64,000 nt of DNA from the NCBI GenBank assembly GCA_002427745.1, contig DIYF01000061.1, forward strand, positions 1-64,000. Reading direction: 5' to 3'. The position numbers and the translations under genes are program-made. The notes below the pieces were generated by a model. It searched no databases. It worked only from the letters and a program-made list of their open reading frames with translations, and was not told the DNA's origin. How positions within the stretch are numbered: the first letter of the stretch is position 1; the number at the start of each line of letters is the position of its first letter. Of this stretch, positions 8,727 to 17,607 are shown one piece after another. The stretch is from Roseivirga sp. UBA6061. GTDB taxonomy: Bacteria > Bacteroidota > Bacteroidia > Cytophagales > Cyclobacteriaceae.

Positions 8727-9823
8727 AAAGCCTTAAGCGCTTACTTTTTCTTACTGATACCCGTATTCCGTCCGGAAGAGCCAGTGCCATACATGTCAGA
8801 AAGCTTTTGCCTGCCCTGGGTGAGCTTTGTGAAGAAGCAGAGTTACTGAGCAACGAGGGAGATGATACCACCTGGCCGGGCTTCCATGAGAACGTGAAGC
8901 ATAAGACCATCAGGCTGCCGTCTTTAAAAGGAGGCCTGTACTGGATGCTGTGGTTGTTCGGTAAGGCCATACGAAAGAGCAGGGCTGAGGCTATCTATTC
9001 ACGTTTTGTACTGGTTCCTCTGCTGCGACAAATAAAGCCCTATGTCATAGAACTTCACGATGATGCCTGGAACAAAGGTTTTTTGTTCAGAAAGGCCATC
9101 AATAAAGCCGTCACACACAAGCAATGTCTGGGATTTACTGCCATTACGCATGCTATAAAAAGTGATTTGCTCAGTGCCTACCCCGGTCTTCAGAAAAGGG
9201 TGGAGGTAATTGAAGATGCAGCAGCACCGGCTCCTCCGGAGTATCATCCTGCCATACACGAGAGAGATTGCCTGAATGCTGTGTATGTAGGTTCCTTTCA
9301 CCAGGGCAAGGGCCTGGAAGTGGTACTGCAGCTGGCTAAAAAAGCCAGTCAGCACCGTTTTACAGTAATTGGTGGATCACCAGATCAGATAGATCAGTTG
9401 TCGGGCGAAAAAACAGCGAACCTGACCTTTACAGGCTTTGTAGATCATGATCAGATATGGAAACATATGCTTGATGCAGATGTCTGTCTTTTGCCTAACC
9501 AGCCAAATGTAAAGACGGGTAAGAAATCCAACATTGGCCGGTATACCTCTCCGCTCAAAATGTTTGAGTACATGTCTTATGCCAAACCAATAATTGCCTC
9601 AGACCTTCCTGTTTTAAAAGAGGTTCTGGACGATCAAATTGCTATTTTTGCAGGACATGAGGATGTCAGCGGCTGGGAAAAGGCATTAGACCGGTTGACT
9701 GATCCACTGATTCGCGAAAAGATTGGCAAACAAGCTTACCAAAGATTTAACGAAAAATATACATGGGAAAAAAGGGCAGAGCGTATCTTGTCCTTTGTGA
9801 ATGAAGAATTAGAAAGAGCATGA
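8723..9823 (+). CDS. Glycosyltransferase, GT4-like
   Basis: A 366-residue GT-B protein. The N-terminus contains DTRIPSGRASAIHVRKL, a glycine/serine-rich substrate loop; the C-terminal half has AVYVGSFHQGKGLEVVLQLA, FTVIGGS, FTGFVDHDQIW and SPLKMFEYMSYAKPIIASD, a well-conserved GT4 nucleotide-sugar motif. The gene overlaps the previous and following genes by 4 bp each, so it is part of the polycistron. It likely acts in the cytoplasm on an undecaprenyl-linked intermediate; donor unknown. Confidence 0.87.
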   Translation: MKSLKRLLFLTDTRIPSGRASAIHVRKLLPALGELCEEAELLSNEGDDTTWPGFHENVKHKTIRLPSLKGGLYWMLWLFGKAIRKSRAEAIYSRFVLVPLLRQIKPYVIELHDDAWNKGFLFRKAINKAVTHKQCLGFTAITHAIKSDLLSAYPGLQKRVEVIEDAAAPAPPEYHPAIHERDCLNAVYVGSFHQGKGLEVVLQLAKKASQHRFTVIGGSPDQIDQLSGEKTANLTFTGFVDHDQIWKHMLDADVCLLPNQPNVKTGKKSNIGRYTSPLKMFEYMSYAKPIIASDLPVLKEVLDDQIAIFAGHEDVSGWEKALDRLTDPLIREKIGKQAYQRFNEKYTWEKRAERILSFVNEELERA

Positions 9824-10569
9824 ATGTAGCTATCATCACTGCCCGGGCCGGCAGTAAATCCATCATCAATAAGAATATTCTCGAAGTAAAGGGAAAACCA
9901 CTGATCTATTACCCTATTAAAGCCTCTCTCGATGCATTGAAAATCGACAAGGTGTTTGTTTCTACTGATGGTGACGGAATTGCCGCTGCTTCAGAGGAGC
10001 ATGGCGCCATTGTGATTCCGAGACCGGATGAGCTGGGAGGAGATACTGTCAATCACGGTGATGTGATCAAGCATGCCGTTGAGTGGGTGGATGAACGATA
10101 TGACAACCTCGAAAATGTAGTGTTACTTCTCGGTAACACGGTTTATGTAGATGGTAGCATCATCGATAAGTGTTTGCAAAAACTGGATGACGAAAAGGAA
10201 CTCGATTCATGCATGACAGTGTGGGAAGCCCAGGATGACCATCCGTTCAGAGCCATGGAGATCAGCGATGATGGATTGCTCAGACCTTATGGCAATGTTG
10301 AAAGAAACGTTTCGACAGAAAGACAATCCTATAAGAAGGCTTACTATTACGATCAGGGAGTGTGGGCATTCAGAAAATACACAGTGCAGTCGCATGATGG
10401 ACCCAATCCATGGTGGTGGATGGGAAAAAAGAGTGCTCCTGTATTGAGAACCTGGGTGACCGGACGTGATATCCATACCTATTTCGATGTGGGAATCAGC
10501 GAATGGTGGCTTGACGGACTCGATAAAATCAAAGATATACTGAATAAAAGCTCTGAAGATGGCCTATAG
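9820..10569 (+). CDS. Second acylneuraminate cytidylyltransferase-family protein
   Basis: The 249-residue protein is a divergent relative of the CMP-transferase encoded 4 kb upstream. The signature reads IITARAGSKSIINKNI instead of the usual IIPARGGSKGIPxKNI, and VFVSTDGDGIAAASEEHGA and ELGGDTVNHGDVIKHA match the rest of the family. Both retain the arginine, serine and lysine that contact CTP. A second paralogue in one locus implies a second CMP-activated acid, and the following dehydrogenase, SDR and phosphatase genes would fit a dedicated pathway for it. The substrate is not known. Confidence 0.85.
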   Translation: MNVAIITARAGSKSIINKNILEVKGKPLIYYPIKASLDALKIDKVFVSTDGDGIAAASEEHGAIVIPRPDELGGDTVNHGDVIKHAVEWVDERYDNLENVVLLLGNTVYVDGSIIDKCLQKLDDEKELDSCMTVWEAQDDHPFRAMEISDDGLLRPYGNVERNVSTERQSYKKAYYYDQGVWAFRKYTVQSHDGPNPWWWMGKKSAPVLRTWVTGRDIHTYFDVGISEWWLDGLDKIKDILNKSSEDGL

Positions 10570-11485
10570 AATACTTACCACATGTTCCTCATTTGGAAAA
10601 GTAGATCCGAAAACACTGAGTCTGCTGGAAGATGCGGGTTTTGAAGTGGTTAATAATCCGCATGGCAGAAAACTGACTAAAGAGGAATCGCTGGAGCTCA
10701 TGCCTGGCTTTGAAGGTATGATAGCCGGTACGGAAAAACTCGATCGGGAAGCACTCGCAAATGCTCCGGGCCTGAAATACATCTGCAGGCTGGGTACCGG
10801 CATGGACAATGTGGATATGGAAGCTGCCAGAGAAATGGGAGTGGTGGTGGAAAACACACCGGATGCTCATGTAAAAGGTGTAGCTGAAATCACCCTGGCG
10901 GGAATACTCACATTGGCGCGTCACCTGCATCTCGCTGATGCCAGATTAAAAAATGGTGTCTGGAAAAAGCACATGGGACGCCTGCTCGAGGGTAAGAAAA
11001 TTGGCTTAATAGGGCTTGGCAGAGTAGCCAGGCATCTTGTGCGGTTACTTCAGCCTTTTGAGCCTGAGATATGTGCCATTGATCCATACCCGGATACTGA
11101 TTTTGCAGAAAAGTACGGTATCAAATGGGTGGAAAAAGATGAGCTGATGTCTCAGTGCGATATTATTTCACTTCATATTCCCTATACTGCTGAAAACGAC
11201 AACTACATCGATGCCAGGGAGTTTGGCCTGATGAAGGACAATGTCATGCTGATAAATGCCTCGCGGGGAGGATTGGTAAACGAAGATGAACTATTCAGCT
11301 TTTTAAGTAAAAATACTCAGGCTTTTGCCTTCTTTGATACGTTCAGGCAGGAACCCTATGACGGACCTCTGACAACACTCGACAATGTATTGTTGACGCC
11401 TCATATCGGAAGTTCTGCTAACGAAACAAGGATTGAAATGGAAATGGCAGCAGCCCGGAACGTGATAAACCACTTTAGCAAATGA
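10559..11485 (+). CDS. D-isomer-specific 2-hydroxyacid dehydrogenase
   Basis: The 308-residue protein has the family layout: an N-terminal substrate part with CRLGTGMDNVDMEAA, an NAD-binding Rossmann motif GLIGLGRVARHLVRLL, INASRGGLVNEDEL carrying the substrate-side loop, and DTFRQEP and TPHIGSSANE holding the catalytic acid and histidine. Length is typical of short SerA/HPR-like enzymes without an ACT domain. It overlaps the upstream CMP-transferase by 11 bp and the SDR downstream by 4 bp. A role in serine synthesis is possible but its position between sugar-activation genes suggests reduction or oxidation of a keto/hydroxy acid precursor of the polysaccharide. Confidence 0.88.
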   Translation: MAYRILTTCSSFGKVDPKTLSLLEDAGFEVVNNPHGRKLTKEESLELMPGFEGMIAGTEKLDREALANAPGLKYICRLGTGMDNVDMEAAREMGVVVENTPDAHVKGVAEITLAGILTLARHLHLADARLKNGVWKKHMGRLLEGKKIGLIGLGRVARHLVRLLQPFEPEICAIDPYPDTDFAEKYGIKWVEKDELMSQCDIISLHIPYTAENDNYIDAREFGLMKDNVMLINASRGGLVNEDELFSFLSKNTQAFAFFDTFRQEPYDGPLTTLDNVLLTPHIGSSANETRIEMEMAAARNVINHFSK

Positions 11486-12363
11486 GCAAGAAGGTACTTG
11501 TTACCGGAGGATCCGGTTTTCTCGGGAGCCACATAGCCGATGCCTTGTCAGATAACGGCTATCAGGTAACTGTATTCGATGTTGTGGAATCTCCCTACCT
11601 GCGGGAAGATCAGGAGTTTATACTCGGAGATATCCGTGATGCTGATGCTCTGAAAGAGCAACTGAGAGGCTTCGACTATGTATATCACCTGGCGGCCCTG
11701 GCTGATTTGAATGCAGCCAAGACGCGCCCTCTGGATACGGTAGCCATCAACATACAGGGTACCGTGAACCTGCTTGATGCGGCCAGAGTAAATAACATAA
11801 AGCGCTTTGTGTTTGGTAGTACAGTATATGTCTACAGCAGAGAAGGAGGTTTCTACCGCTGCAGCAAACAAGCCTGTGAAAACTATGTAGAGGAATTTTA
11901 CAACCGCTACGGACTTGAATATACCATCCTCCGATATGGCAGCCTTTACGGGCCTCGTACCGATATGGCCAATGGAGTTTATCGTCTGTTGAAGATGTAT
12001 ATGGACAATGACCATATGGAGCATAGCGGCCGCTCAAGTGATAAGCGTGATTATATTCATGCCTATGATGCAGCTCGCCTTAGTGCCTCCATCCTGGATG
12101 ATTCCTATATCAATAAAAACCTGGTGCTGACCGGTAATGATAAACTGGAAGTGGCTGAGCTTTTCAAAATGTTTGGAGAGATCCTGGGCAGATCATCTGA
12201 AGTTCGCTTTTTGGGAGATGAAGGCAAGGGGAACGGTCATTATAACCTGACGCCCTACGCCTATACTCCGAAACTGGGAAGTAAGCTGGTGTCAAATGAA
12301 TACGTTGACATGGGGCAGGGCATCATTCAGGTAATAGAGGAAATCGAGGCAGGTAACAAATAA
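11482..12363 (+). CDS. NAD-dependent epimerase/dehydratase (extended SDR)
   Basis: The 293-residue protein starts with VTGGSGFLGSHIADAL (NAD(P) binding), then has VYHLAALADL, FGSTVYVYS as the serine segment, and YRCSKQACE holding the YxxxK pair. RYGSLYGPR and the RDYIHAYDAA motif are standard for nucleotide-sugar epimerases. It overlaps the 2-hydroxyacid dehydrogenase by 4 bp and is 26 bp before a HAD phosphatase. Together with the CMP-transferase these form a compact four-gene set; the reaction is not determinable from sequence. Confidence 0.87.
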   Translation: MSKKVLVTGGSGFLGSHIADALSDNGYQVTVFDVVESPYLREDQEFILGDIRDADALKEQLRGFDYVYHLAALADLNAAKTRPLDTVAINIQGTVNLLDAARVNNIKRFVFGSTVYVYSREGGFYRCSKQACENYVEEFYNRYGLEYTILRYGSLYGPRTDMANGVYRLLKMYMDNDHMEHSGRSSDKRDYIHAYDAARLSASILDDSYINKNLVLTGNDKLEVAELFKMFGEILGRSSEVRFLGDEGKGNGHYNLTPYAYTPKLGSKLVSNEYVDMGQGIIQVIEEIEAGNK

Positions 12364-12389
12364 TAAGCAAATCCATTTCACCCTACACT

Positions 12390-13052
12390 ATGGAAATCAA
12401 ACTACCGAAGTTGTCTGAGCTTCTTTCCTATCAATGCATGTTTTTTGACTTTGATGGAGTTGTTCTGGAATCAGGTGACATTAAGACAGAAGCCTTCGTA
12501 GAGCTCTATCAGGGCCTGGGGATAGATGCAGAAGTGAAACATCATCATCTGTCCAATCAGGGTGTTTCGCGCTTTGGCAAGTTCAAATGGATTGCGGAGA
12601 ATCTGCTGAATAAGGCCTACACTGATGAGATGGGTAAAGAGCTGGGAGACCGCTTTAGCGCACTCGTAAAGCAAAAAGTAATTGAAGCGCCATTCGTGCC
12701 CGGTTTTAAGGATATGATGGAGCAGATTGCAGAAAAAGACATTTATTGCGTTATAGCCTCAGGCACCCCTGATACAGAGCTTCAGTCTATTGTAAAGGAA
12801 CGAAATATAGGGCATTGGTGGCATGAGGTACACGGTAGCCCGGCCAAAAAGCAGGAAATTGTTGAAGACGTACTGTCGAGAAAGGGATTTGATCGCTCCA
12901 GGTGTCTGTTTTATGGTGATGCCAGTACAGACCATGAGGCCGCTGAAATAACCTCGCTCGATTTCTATGCCAGGCTCACTGATGAGCTGAAAGATTACTG
13001 GAACAGTGTTTCCTATAAATATGGAAGCACAGACTTCAGAGATTTACTTTAA
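12390..13052 (+). CDS. HAD-superfamily phosphatase
   Basis: The 220-residue protein shows all HAD motifs: FDFDGVVLESG (nucleophile Asp and acid/base Asp), ASGTPDTEL (motif II), KKQEIVEDVL (motif III lysine) and FYGDASTDHEAA (motif IV). The helical cap between motifs I and II is the C1 type of phosphoglycolate phosphatase-like enzymes. Located after the second CMP-transferase set, it could remove a phosphate from a phosphorylated acid before CMP activation, as known HAD enzymes do for Kdo-8-phosphate and Kdn-9-phosphate. That comparison is by role, not by close similarity. Confidence 0.86.
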   Translation: MEIKLPKLSELLSYQCMFFDFDGVVLESGDIKTEAFVELYQGLGIDAEVKHHHLSNQGVSRFGKFKWIAENLLNKAYTDEMGKELGDRFSALVKQKVIEAPFVPGFKDMMEQIAEKDIYCVIASGTPDTELQSIVKERNIGHWWHEVHGSPAKKQEIVEDVLSRKGFDRSRCLFYGDASTDHEAAEITSLDFYARLTDELKDYWNSVSYKYGSTDFRDLL

Positions 13053-13060
13053 AAACATCT

Positions 13061-14170
13061 ATGTCTGCTAAAAAGAAGATTCTTTTTGTACGTCCTACCC
13101 TGGGATACGGAGGAGCAGACCGGGTGACATTGAACCTGCTCAAAGGCTTTGATCGCGATGCCTATTCCTGCGATCTCGCCCTGATGAGAGCACAGGGAGA
13201 ATTTATTAGTGATTTGCCCGAGGACGTAAAGCTCTTAGACCTGAAGGCACGTTCACTCTGGTTTATGGTAGGTCCTCTCTTGAAAATACTGAGGTCCAGT
13301 GACTATGATGTGATGTACTCTACCTGTGGTGGTGCCTCTATGCCCATGATGCTGGCTACCTGGATTGGCAGATTCAGTGGTACCACGGTAGTATCAGAGA
13401 GGAACATCCTCTTTCCTCCCAAGAAGGCCAAAGGCAAGCGAAAGCTGATGCTGTTTATCAAGAAGCTCCTGTACAAAAAGGCCAGCTGGGTCACGGCTGT
13501 TTCAGAAGGAGTGGCAGAGGAGTGTAAGGATATTCTGCATACAGATCCGAAAAGAACAATAGTGGTGCATAACCCTATCATCAATGCCGACCTGGAAAAA
13601 GGAAGATCAGAATCATTGAGTCATGAGTTTTTTGAAAAGCATGAAAAAGTGATTCTGGCAGTGGGTAGGTTTGAGTGGCAGAAAGATTATGATACCCTCT
13701 TTGAAGCTTTCAGTATGCTTTGTAAGAAGAGAGAAGGGCTCGGGTTGTTCATTCTGGGCAAGGGCCCCCTGGAAGACTACTATCGCAATAAGGCGAAAGA
13801 ACTGGGAATCGCTGATAATATATGCTTCGGTGGTTTCGATAAGAACCCCTTCAAATACATGAAGGCCTGCGATATTTATGTACTTAGCTCACGGCATGAA
13901 GGCATGCCCGGAGTATTAGTACAGGCAATGGCTTGTGGTACCGCTTGTGTGGCCACAGATTGTCCTACAGGGCCCAATGAACTGATCAGAGACGGAGAGA
14001 ATGGCTTCCTGGCTACAGTTGAAGACCCTGAGTCAGTTGCAAATGCCTTGGAAAAGCTATTAGACGACCCTGATCTGGAAAAGCGGTTTGCCGACAAGTC
14101 ACCTGAAAGCGTAACAAGATACCGGGAACAACCCGCAGTGCAGTCTTACTTTTATTTTCTGGAATCGTGA
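13061..14170 (+). CDS. Glycosyltransferase, GT4 family
   Basis: A 369-residue GT-B protein with a clear GT4 pattern: RPTLGYGGADRVTLNLL near the N-terminus, AVGRFEWQKDYDTLFEAF, LFILGKGPLEDYYRNKA, CFGGFDKNPFKYMKACDIY, and SSRHEGMPGVLVQAMACG as the E-x7-E-like nucleotide-sugar motif. It begins 8 bp after the HAD gene and overlaps the next gene by 4 bp. It should extend the lipid-linked repeat unit; donor and linkage are unknown. Confidence 0.9.
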   Translation: MSAKKKILFVRPTLGYGGADRVTLNLLKGFDRDAYSCDLALMRAQGEFISDLPEDVKLLDLKARSLWFMVGPLLKILRSSDYDVMYSTCGGASMPMMLATWIGRFSGTTVVSERNILFPPKKAKGKRKLMLFIKKLLYKKASWVTAVSEGVAEECKDILHTDPKRTIVVHNPIINADLEKGRSESLSHEFFEKHEKVILAVGRFEWQKDYDTLFEAFSMLCKKREGLGLFILGKGPLEDYYRNKAKELGIADNICFGGFDKNPFKYMKACDIYVLSSRHEGMPGVLVQAMACGTACVATDCPTGPNELIRDGENGFLATVEDPESVANALEKLLDDPDLEKRFADKSPESVTRYREQPAVQSYFYFLES

Positions 14171-15282
14171 AGCTGGCAATTCTCATAACCAATCCAAACC
14201 ACCACCTGGAGCTGACTCTGGGGCTCGCCAAAAGGTGGAAAGAAAAAGGAGATGAGGTCAAGTATGTCTCCCTTTGCGAAATGAGGAGAATGCCCAGCCC
14301 GGTAGAGACATTTGAAGGAGAAGGCCTGGATTTTGTCAGGTTTGCAGAACTACCCGGTAACCTCAAGCCCAGCTCAGGGAAAAAAAGCCTGGGCAAGAGC
14401 AATTCCCGTCTGAGAGCTTTGGTACAAAAAGCTTTCTGGCTGATCAAACTGAAGCCCTTTATCAAAGCGTCTCTCAAAGACGTAGACAAGGTCTTGCTAT
14501 TGAATGATGCTGCGTTTCCCGGTGACCGAATTTGCAGGTGGTTGAAAGGAAAGAAGATTCCATTTTACCTGATGCAGGAGGGGATACGTTTTCCTTTACC
14601 TGCAGAAACCGAAGTAAAATACGGAGGAGGTGGTGCGGAAAAGGTGCTTTCCTGGGGCAAAAGATCAGCGGCTCATTTCGGGAAAGTTGTAGAAAATACA
14701 ACTGAAGTGGCAGTGGCCGGCTCTCCCAGGTTTGATAGCTTTCTTCAACAGGTGAATAGTGCTCCAGATCCCAGAGGTACCGAAAAGATACTTGGAGTCT
14801 TCACAAACCCTATTGATGATCAGGGGTTTTGCAGCAAAGAAAAGAAGCTGGCTCTGTTCGAAAGCCTGATACTTCGCTCGGCCGGCTATGTCAACCAAAA
14901 TGGGATAACCCTTGGTTTAAAATGTCACCCCAGAGAAGATGTGTCAGAATATCTCAAAATAGCCCATAGGCATGTGCATAAGGTAGAAGAGCTGCCGCGT
15001 AACATCATGGAGGCTATTCTGAAGGTCAATGCCGGAATCATTATGGCTTCAACCGTAGGGCTTGAGCTCTTGGGAGCGAAGCGGCCTATTGCGCAGATGG
15101 AGATACCCGGTTTTGGCTATGTATTTGACTATACGGATGATGGGAGTGTGGTAAAAATTCCGGTAGAGGGTGATTTTGACCTGACCGGACTTTTTGAAGA
15201 TAAGGTGGATTTGACGTATTTTGAAGAGCATGTGGAGAGTGGAGATAGCGTTAAAAGAATGTATCAGTTGATCAAAGGCTAG
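14167..15282 (+). CDS. GT-B transferase resembling polysialyltransferase/CDP-glycerol transferase families
   Basis: The 371-residue protein starts at GTG 14167 and overlaps the GT4 gene. It lacks GT4 motifs. Instead it has LMQEGIRFPLP (QEG at 137-139, a D/E-D/E-G-like motif), LGLKCHPRED (HP at 254-255) and IIMASTVGLELLGA (serine/threonine motif at 295), the same triad and order seen in CMP-sialic acid-using GT52/GT38-type and in glycerophosphotransferase-like enzymes. As the second such protein in a locus with two CMP-transferases it may use the second CMP-activated acid. The assignment is inference. Confidence 0.62.
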   Translation: MKLAILITNPNHHLELTLGLAKRWKEKGDEVKYVSLCEMRRMPSPVETFEGEGLDFVRFAELPGNLKPSSGKKSLGKSNSRLRALVQKAFWLIKLKPFIKASLKDVDKVLLLNDAAFPGDRICRWLKGKKIPFYLMQEGIRFPLPAETEVKYGGGGAEKVLSWGKRSAAHFGKVVENTTEVAVAGSPRFDSFLQQVNSAPDPRGTEKILGVFTNPIDDQGFCSKEKKLALFESLILRSAGYVNQNGITLGLKCHPREDVSEYLKIAHRHVHKVEELPRNIMEAILKVNAGIIMASTVGLELLGAKRPIAQMEIPGFGYVFDYTDDGSVVKIPVEGDFDLTGLFEDKVDLTYFEEHVESGDSVKRMYQLIKG

Positions 15283-16526
15283 TGTTTGATATTTTTAAAC
15301 ATACAATCGGAGCAAAAGGCTGGCTGAAAGCCTGGTCTATCTACCTGATGGCCTTTCCCTTTTACTTCTTTCCGGCAGGGAGTGCACAGCCTTCAGATTT
15401 GTTTATTGCAGCTACCATTGGCATTTACGTGCTGTCTCAGGGATTCAAAATGTTCAGAGACAGCCGTGACGTTTTTGATAAGTTTCTCAGGTTCTGCATT
15501 TATCTCACCATCATCAATTTTGCCGTATTTATCTTTCTTCTCGGGCAGAAGAATAGTGGTTTGCCCTGGTATATCATGAGTGCCTTTTATTATTTCAACC
15601 TGATGGTAATGGGCTTTGCTCTGGCCTTGTACAGGCAGTATGGCAGGAGTTTTCTTTACACCACCATTTACTCTTGTGTACTGGCAGCTATTTTACAAAT
15701 CAGTCTCTCTTTCGTTTTCTCTACAGAAGGAGAAGGTGTCCGCGGAGCACTGTTTTTCACCAACCCTAACCAGCTTGGCTACTATTCTCTATGCGGACTG
15801 GCCGTGGTGCTGGTATTGGAAACGATGTTGAAAATCCCCAAACTCATCGTCTACAGTTCCTTCCTCTTGTTCAGTTATCTGGCAGTGGTAAGTGTGTCTA
15901 AAGCAGCGCTGGGTGCCCTGATTATCCTTTTTGGTGTCTACCTGTTAGCCAACGGCATTATCTCGCTGAGGAATATAGCCGTGCTGGTGGTAGTAGGAGG
16001 GATTGGATATTTCGCCCTGCTCAAAACCGATATAGGAAGGACCTTTCAGCGTAACCTTGAAATAAGAGAACTAAATGACTCAGATCGCCCTGATACAGTA
16101 ACAGAATGGGAGTATAGGGGCTATGACAGAATTACCAATCACCCTTATTTTCTCGTTTTTGGAGCGGGAGAAGGAGGTTATAACAGGTTTGATACCTACA
16201 TTGAAAAGCACGAAATGCACTCTTCCGTTGGTACCATTATATTCTGTTATGGCATACCGGGAACAGTCCTGTTCACACTCTTTGTACTCTCTTTGCTCAG
16301 AAGGTTGCCCTGGTACTATATTATATATGCATTCCCGCTTTTTGCCTATGGTATTACCCATATGGGCCTGAGGTTTACCATTTTTTGGGTGGCCCTGATT
16401 ATGTTCCCGATCATAAGAACAGAAATAGCCAAACGAAATTACATTATAAAGAAAAGAAGGCTTGAAGCTGTTAAGAATAACTACCGTGCCATTATCCCTG
16501 AGGTACCTGCTCAGGGGGCAATTTAA
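15282..16526 (+). CDS. O-antigen polymerase/ligase-like membrane protein (Wzy/WaaL type)
   Basis: The 414-residue protein is dominated by about ten or more hydrophobic segments (for example WSIYLMAFPFYFF, FLRFCIYLTIINF, IAVLVVVGGIGYFALL). A hydrophilic loop containing EMHSSVGTIIFCYGIP precedes the last membrane segments, which matches the Wzy_C/O-antigen ligase pattern of a large periplasmic loop with a conserved histidine. The start is GTG 15282, overlapping the previous stop by 1 bp. It would join repeat units, or attach the finished polymer, on the periplasmic side. Polymerase and ligase cannot be separated here. Confidence 0.82.
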   Translation: MFDIFKHTIGAKGWLKAWSIYLMAFPFYFFPAGSAQPSDLFIAATIGIYVLSQGFKMFRDSRDVFDKFLRFCIYLTIINFAVFIFLLGQKNSGLPWYIMSAFYYFNLMVMGFALALYRQYGRSFLYTTIYSCVLAAILQISLSFVFSTEGEGVRGALFFTNPNQLGYYSLCGLAVVLVLETMLKIPKLIVYSSFLLFSYLAVVSVSKAALGALIILFGVYLLANGIISLRNIAVLVVVGGIGYFALLKTDIGRTFQRNLEIRELNDSDRPDTVTEWEYRGYDRITNHPYFLVFGAGEGGYNRFDTYIEKHEMHSSVGTIIFCYGIPGTVLFTLFVLSLLRRLPWYYIIYAFPLFAYGITHMGLRFTIFWVALIMFPIIRTEIAKRNYIIKKRRLEAVKNNYRAIIPEVPAQGAI

Positions 16527-17607
16527 GCATTTTACTTCGCAGGGTGTTGAGGTGGTGGCAGTGTCTTCTGATGGCCCGGAGATTCCTGCTTTTCTGGAAG
16601 AAGAAGGGGTACCTCATCATATTATTCCCTTATCCCGTAAGATCACTCCGGTTCAGGACCTTAAATGCGTTTGGCAGCTCTATCGCTTATTGAAGAGAGA
16701 AAAACCAGATGTAGTTCATTCTCATACTCCCAAGGCCGGCCTCATAGCCATGATATCGGCTTTTCTGGCTGGTATACCTGTCAGGATGCACACGGTGGCA
16801 GGGCTTCCCCTTATGGAAACCACAGGCTCAAAGCGCAGGCTTCTGGTATTTGTGGAAAAACTCACGTACCGGTTGGCTACGCATGTCTACCCCAACTCCT
16901 TTGCGCTAAGGGATTATATCTCAAACAACTTTTACAGCAATTCCGGCAAGCTCAAAGTTATCGCCAATGGGAGCAGTAATGGTATTGACATAGATCACTT
17001 TAGCCACACGGAAGATTTAGCATCACAGGCAAAAGAAATAAGACTAAATGCAGGTATTGGTCAGGATGAAAAAGTAGCCATTTTCGTGGGGCGAATAACG
17101 GGTGATAAAGGGATCAACGAACTCATAAAGGCAAAGAATAGGGTGGAGGGGCTAAAGCTCTTTTTGATTGGCCCTATGGAGCCTGAGCTGGATCCTCTGG
17201 AGGCCAGTACACAAGAACAAATCGAAAACGATAGTGACATCTTCTGGTTTGGGTTTCAGGCAGACGTCAGGCCTTATCTTATGGCAGCAGATTTTCTGGT
17301 ATTCCCAAGCTACAGAGAGGGCTTCCCTAACGTGCCGCTACAGGCCGGTGCACTGGGGCTTCCCTGCATAGTGACCGATATTAACGGCTGCAACGAAATT
17401 ATTATCCATGAGAAGAATGGTTTGATCATTCCTCCCAAAGATGAGGAGGCATTGGCAGCTGCAATTTCAGTCATGTTGAATTCAGAGGAACTGTTCTCAT
17501 CAATGAAGGAAGAGGCTCGTCCTATGGTGGTCAACCGATACGATAGAAGAGTGGTGTGGAAGGCACTGGAACAAGAATATGAGAACTTAACCAAAAGAGA
17601 TGTATAG
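16462..17607 (+). CDS. Glycosyltransferase, GT4 family (PglA-like position)
   Basis: A 381-residue GT4 protein. The N-terminus RITTVPLSLRYLLRGQFK is the conserved start of enzymes found next to PglC-type genes; VVHSHTPKAGLIAMI, AIFVGRITGDKGINELI, LFLIGPMEPELDP and PSYREGFPNVPLQAGALG are further landmarks. The frame must begin at or very near TTG 16462 to keep the conserved N-terminus, so it overlaps the membrane-protein gene by 65 bp in another frame. It overlaps the phosphoglycosyltransferase gene by 8 bp. It probably adds the second sugar after the initiating residue. Confidence 0.9.
   Translation: MKLLRITTVPLSLRYLLRGQFKHFTSQGVEVVAVSSDGPEIPAFLEEEGVPHHIIPLSRKITPVQDLKCVWQLYRLLKREKPDVVHSHTPKAGLIAMISAFLAGIPVRMHTVAGLPLMETTGSKRRLLVFVEKLTYRLATHVYPNSFALRDYISNNFYSNSGKLKVIANGSSNGIDIDHFSHTEDLASQAKEIRLNAGIGQDEKVAIFVGRITGDKGINELIKAKNRVEGLKLFLIGPMEPELDPLEASTQEQIENDSDIFWFGFQADVRPYLMAADFLVFPSYREGFPNVPLQAGALGLPCIVTDINGCNEIIIHEKNGLIIPPKDEEALAAAISVMLNSEELFSSMKEEARPMVVNRYDRRVVWKALEQEYENLTKRDV

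Noticed and set aside
9820..13052. Phosphonate or phosphinothricin-like pathway (CMP-transferase plus dehydrogenase)
   Set aside because: No PEP mutase or phosphonopyruvate decarboxylase-like gene is present in the window.
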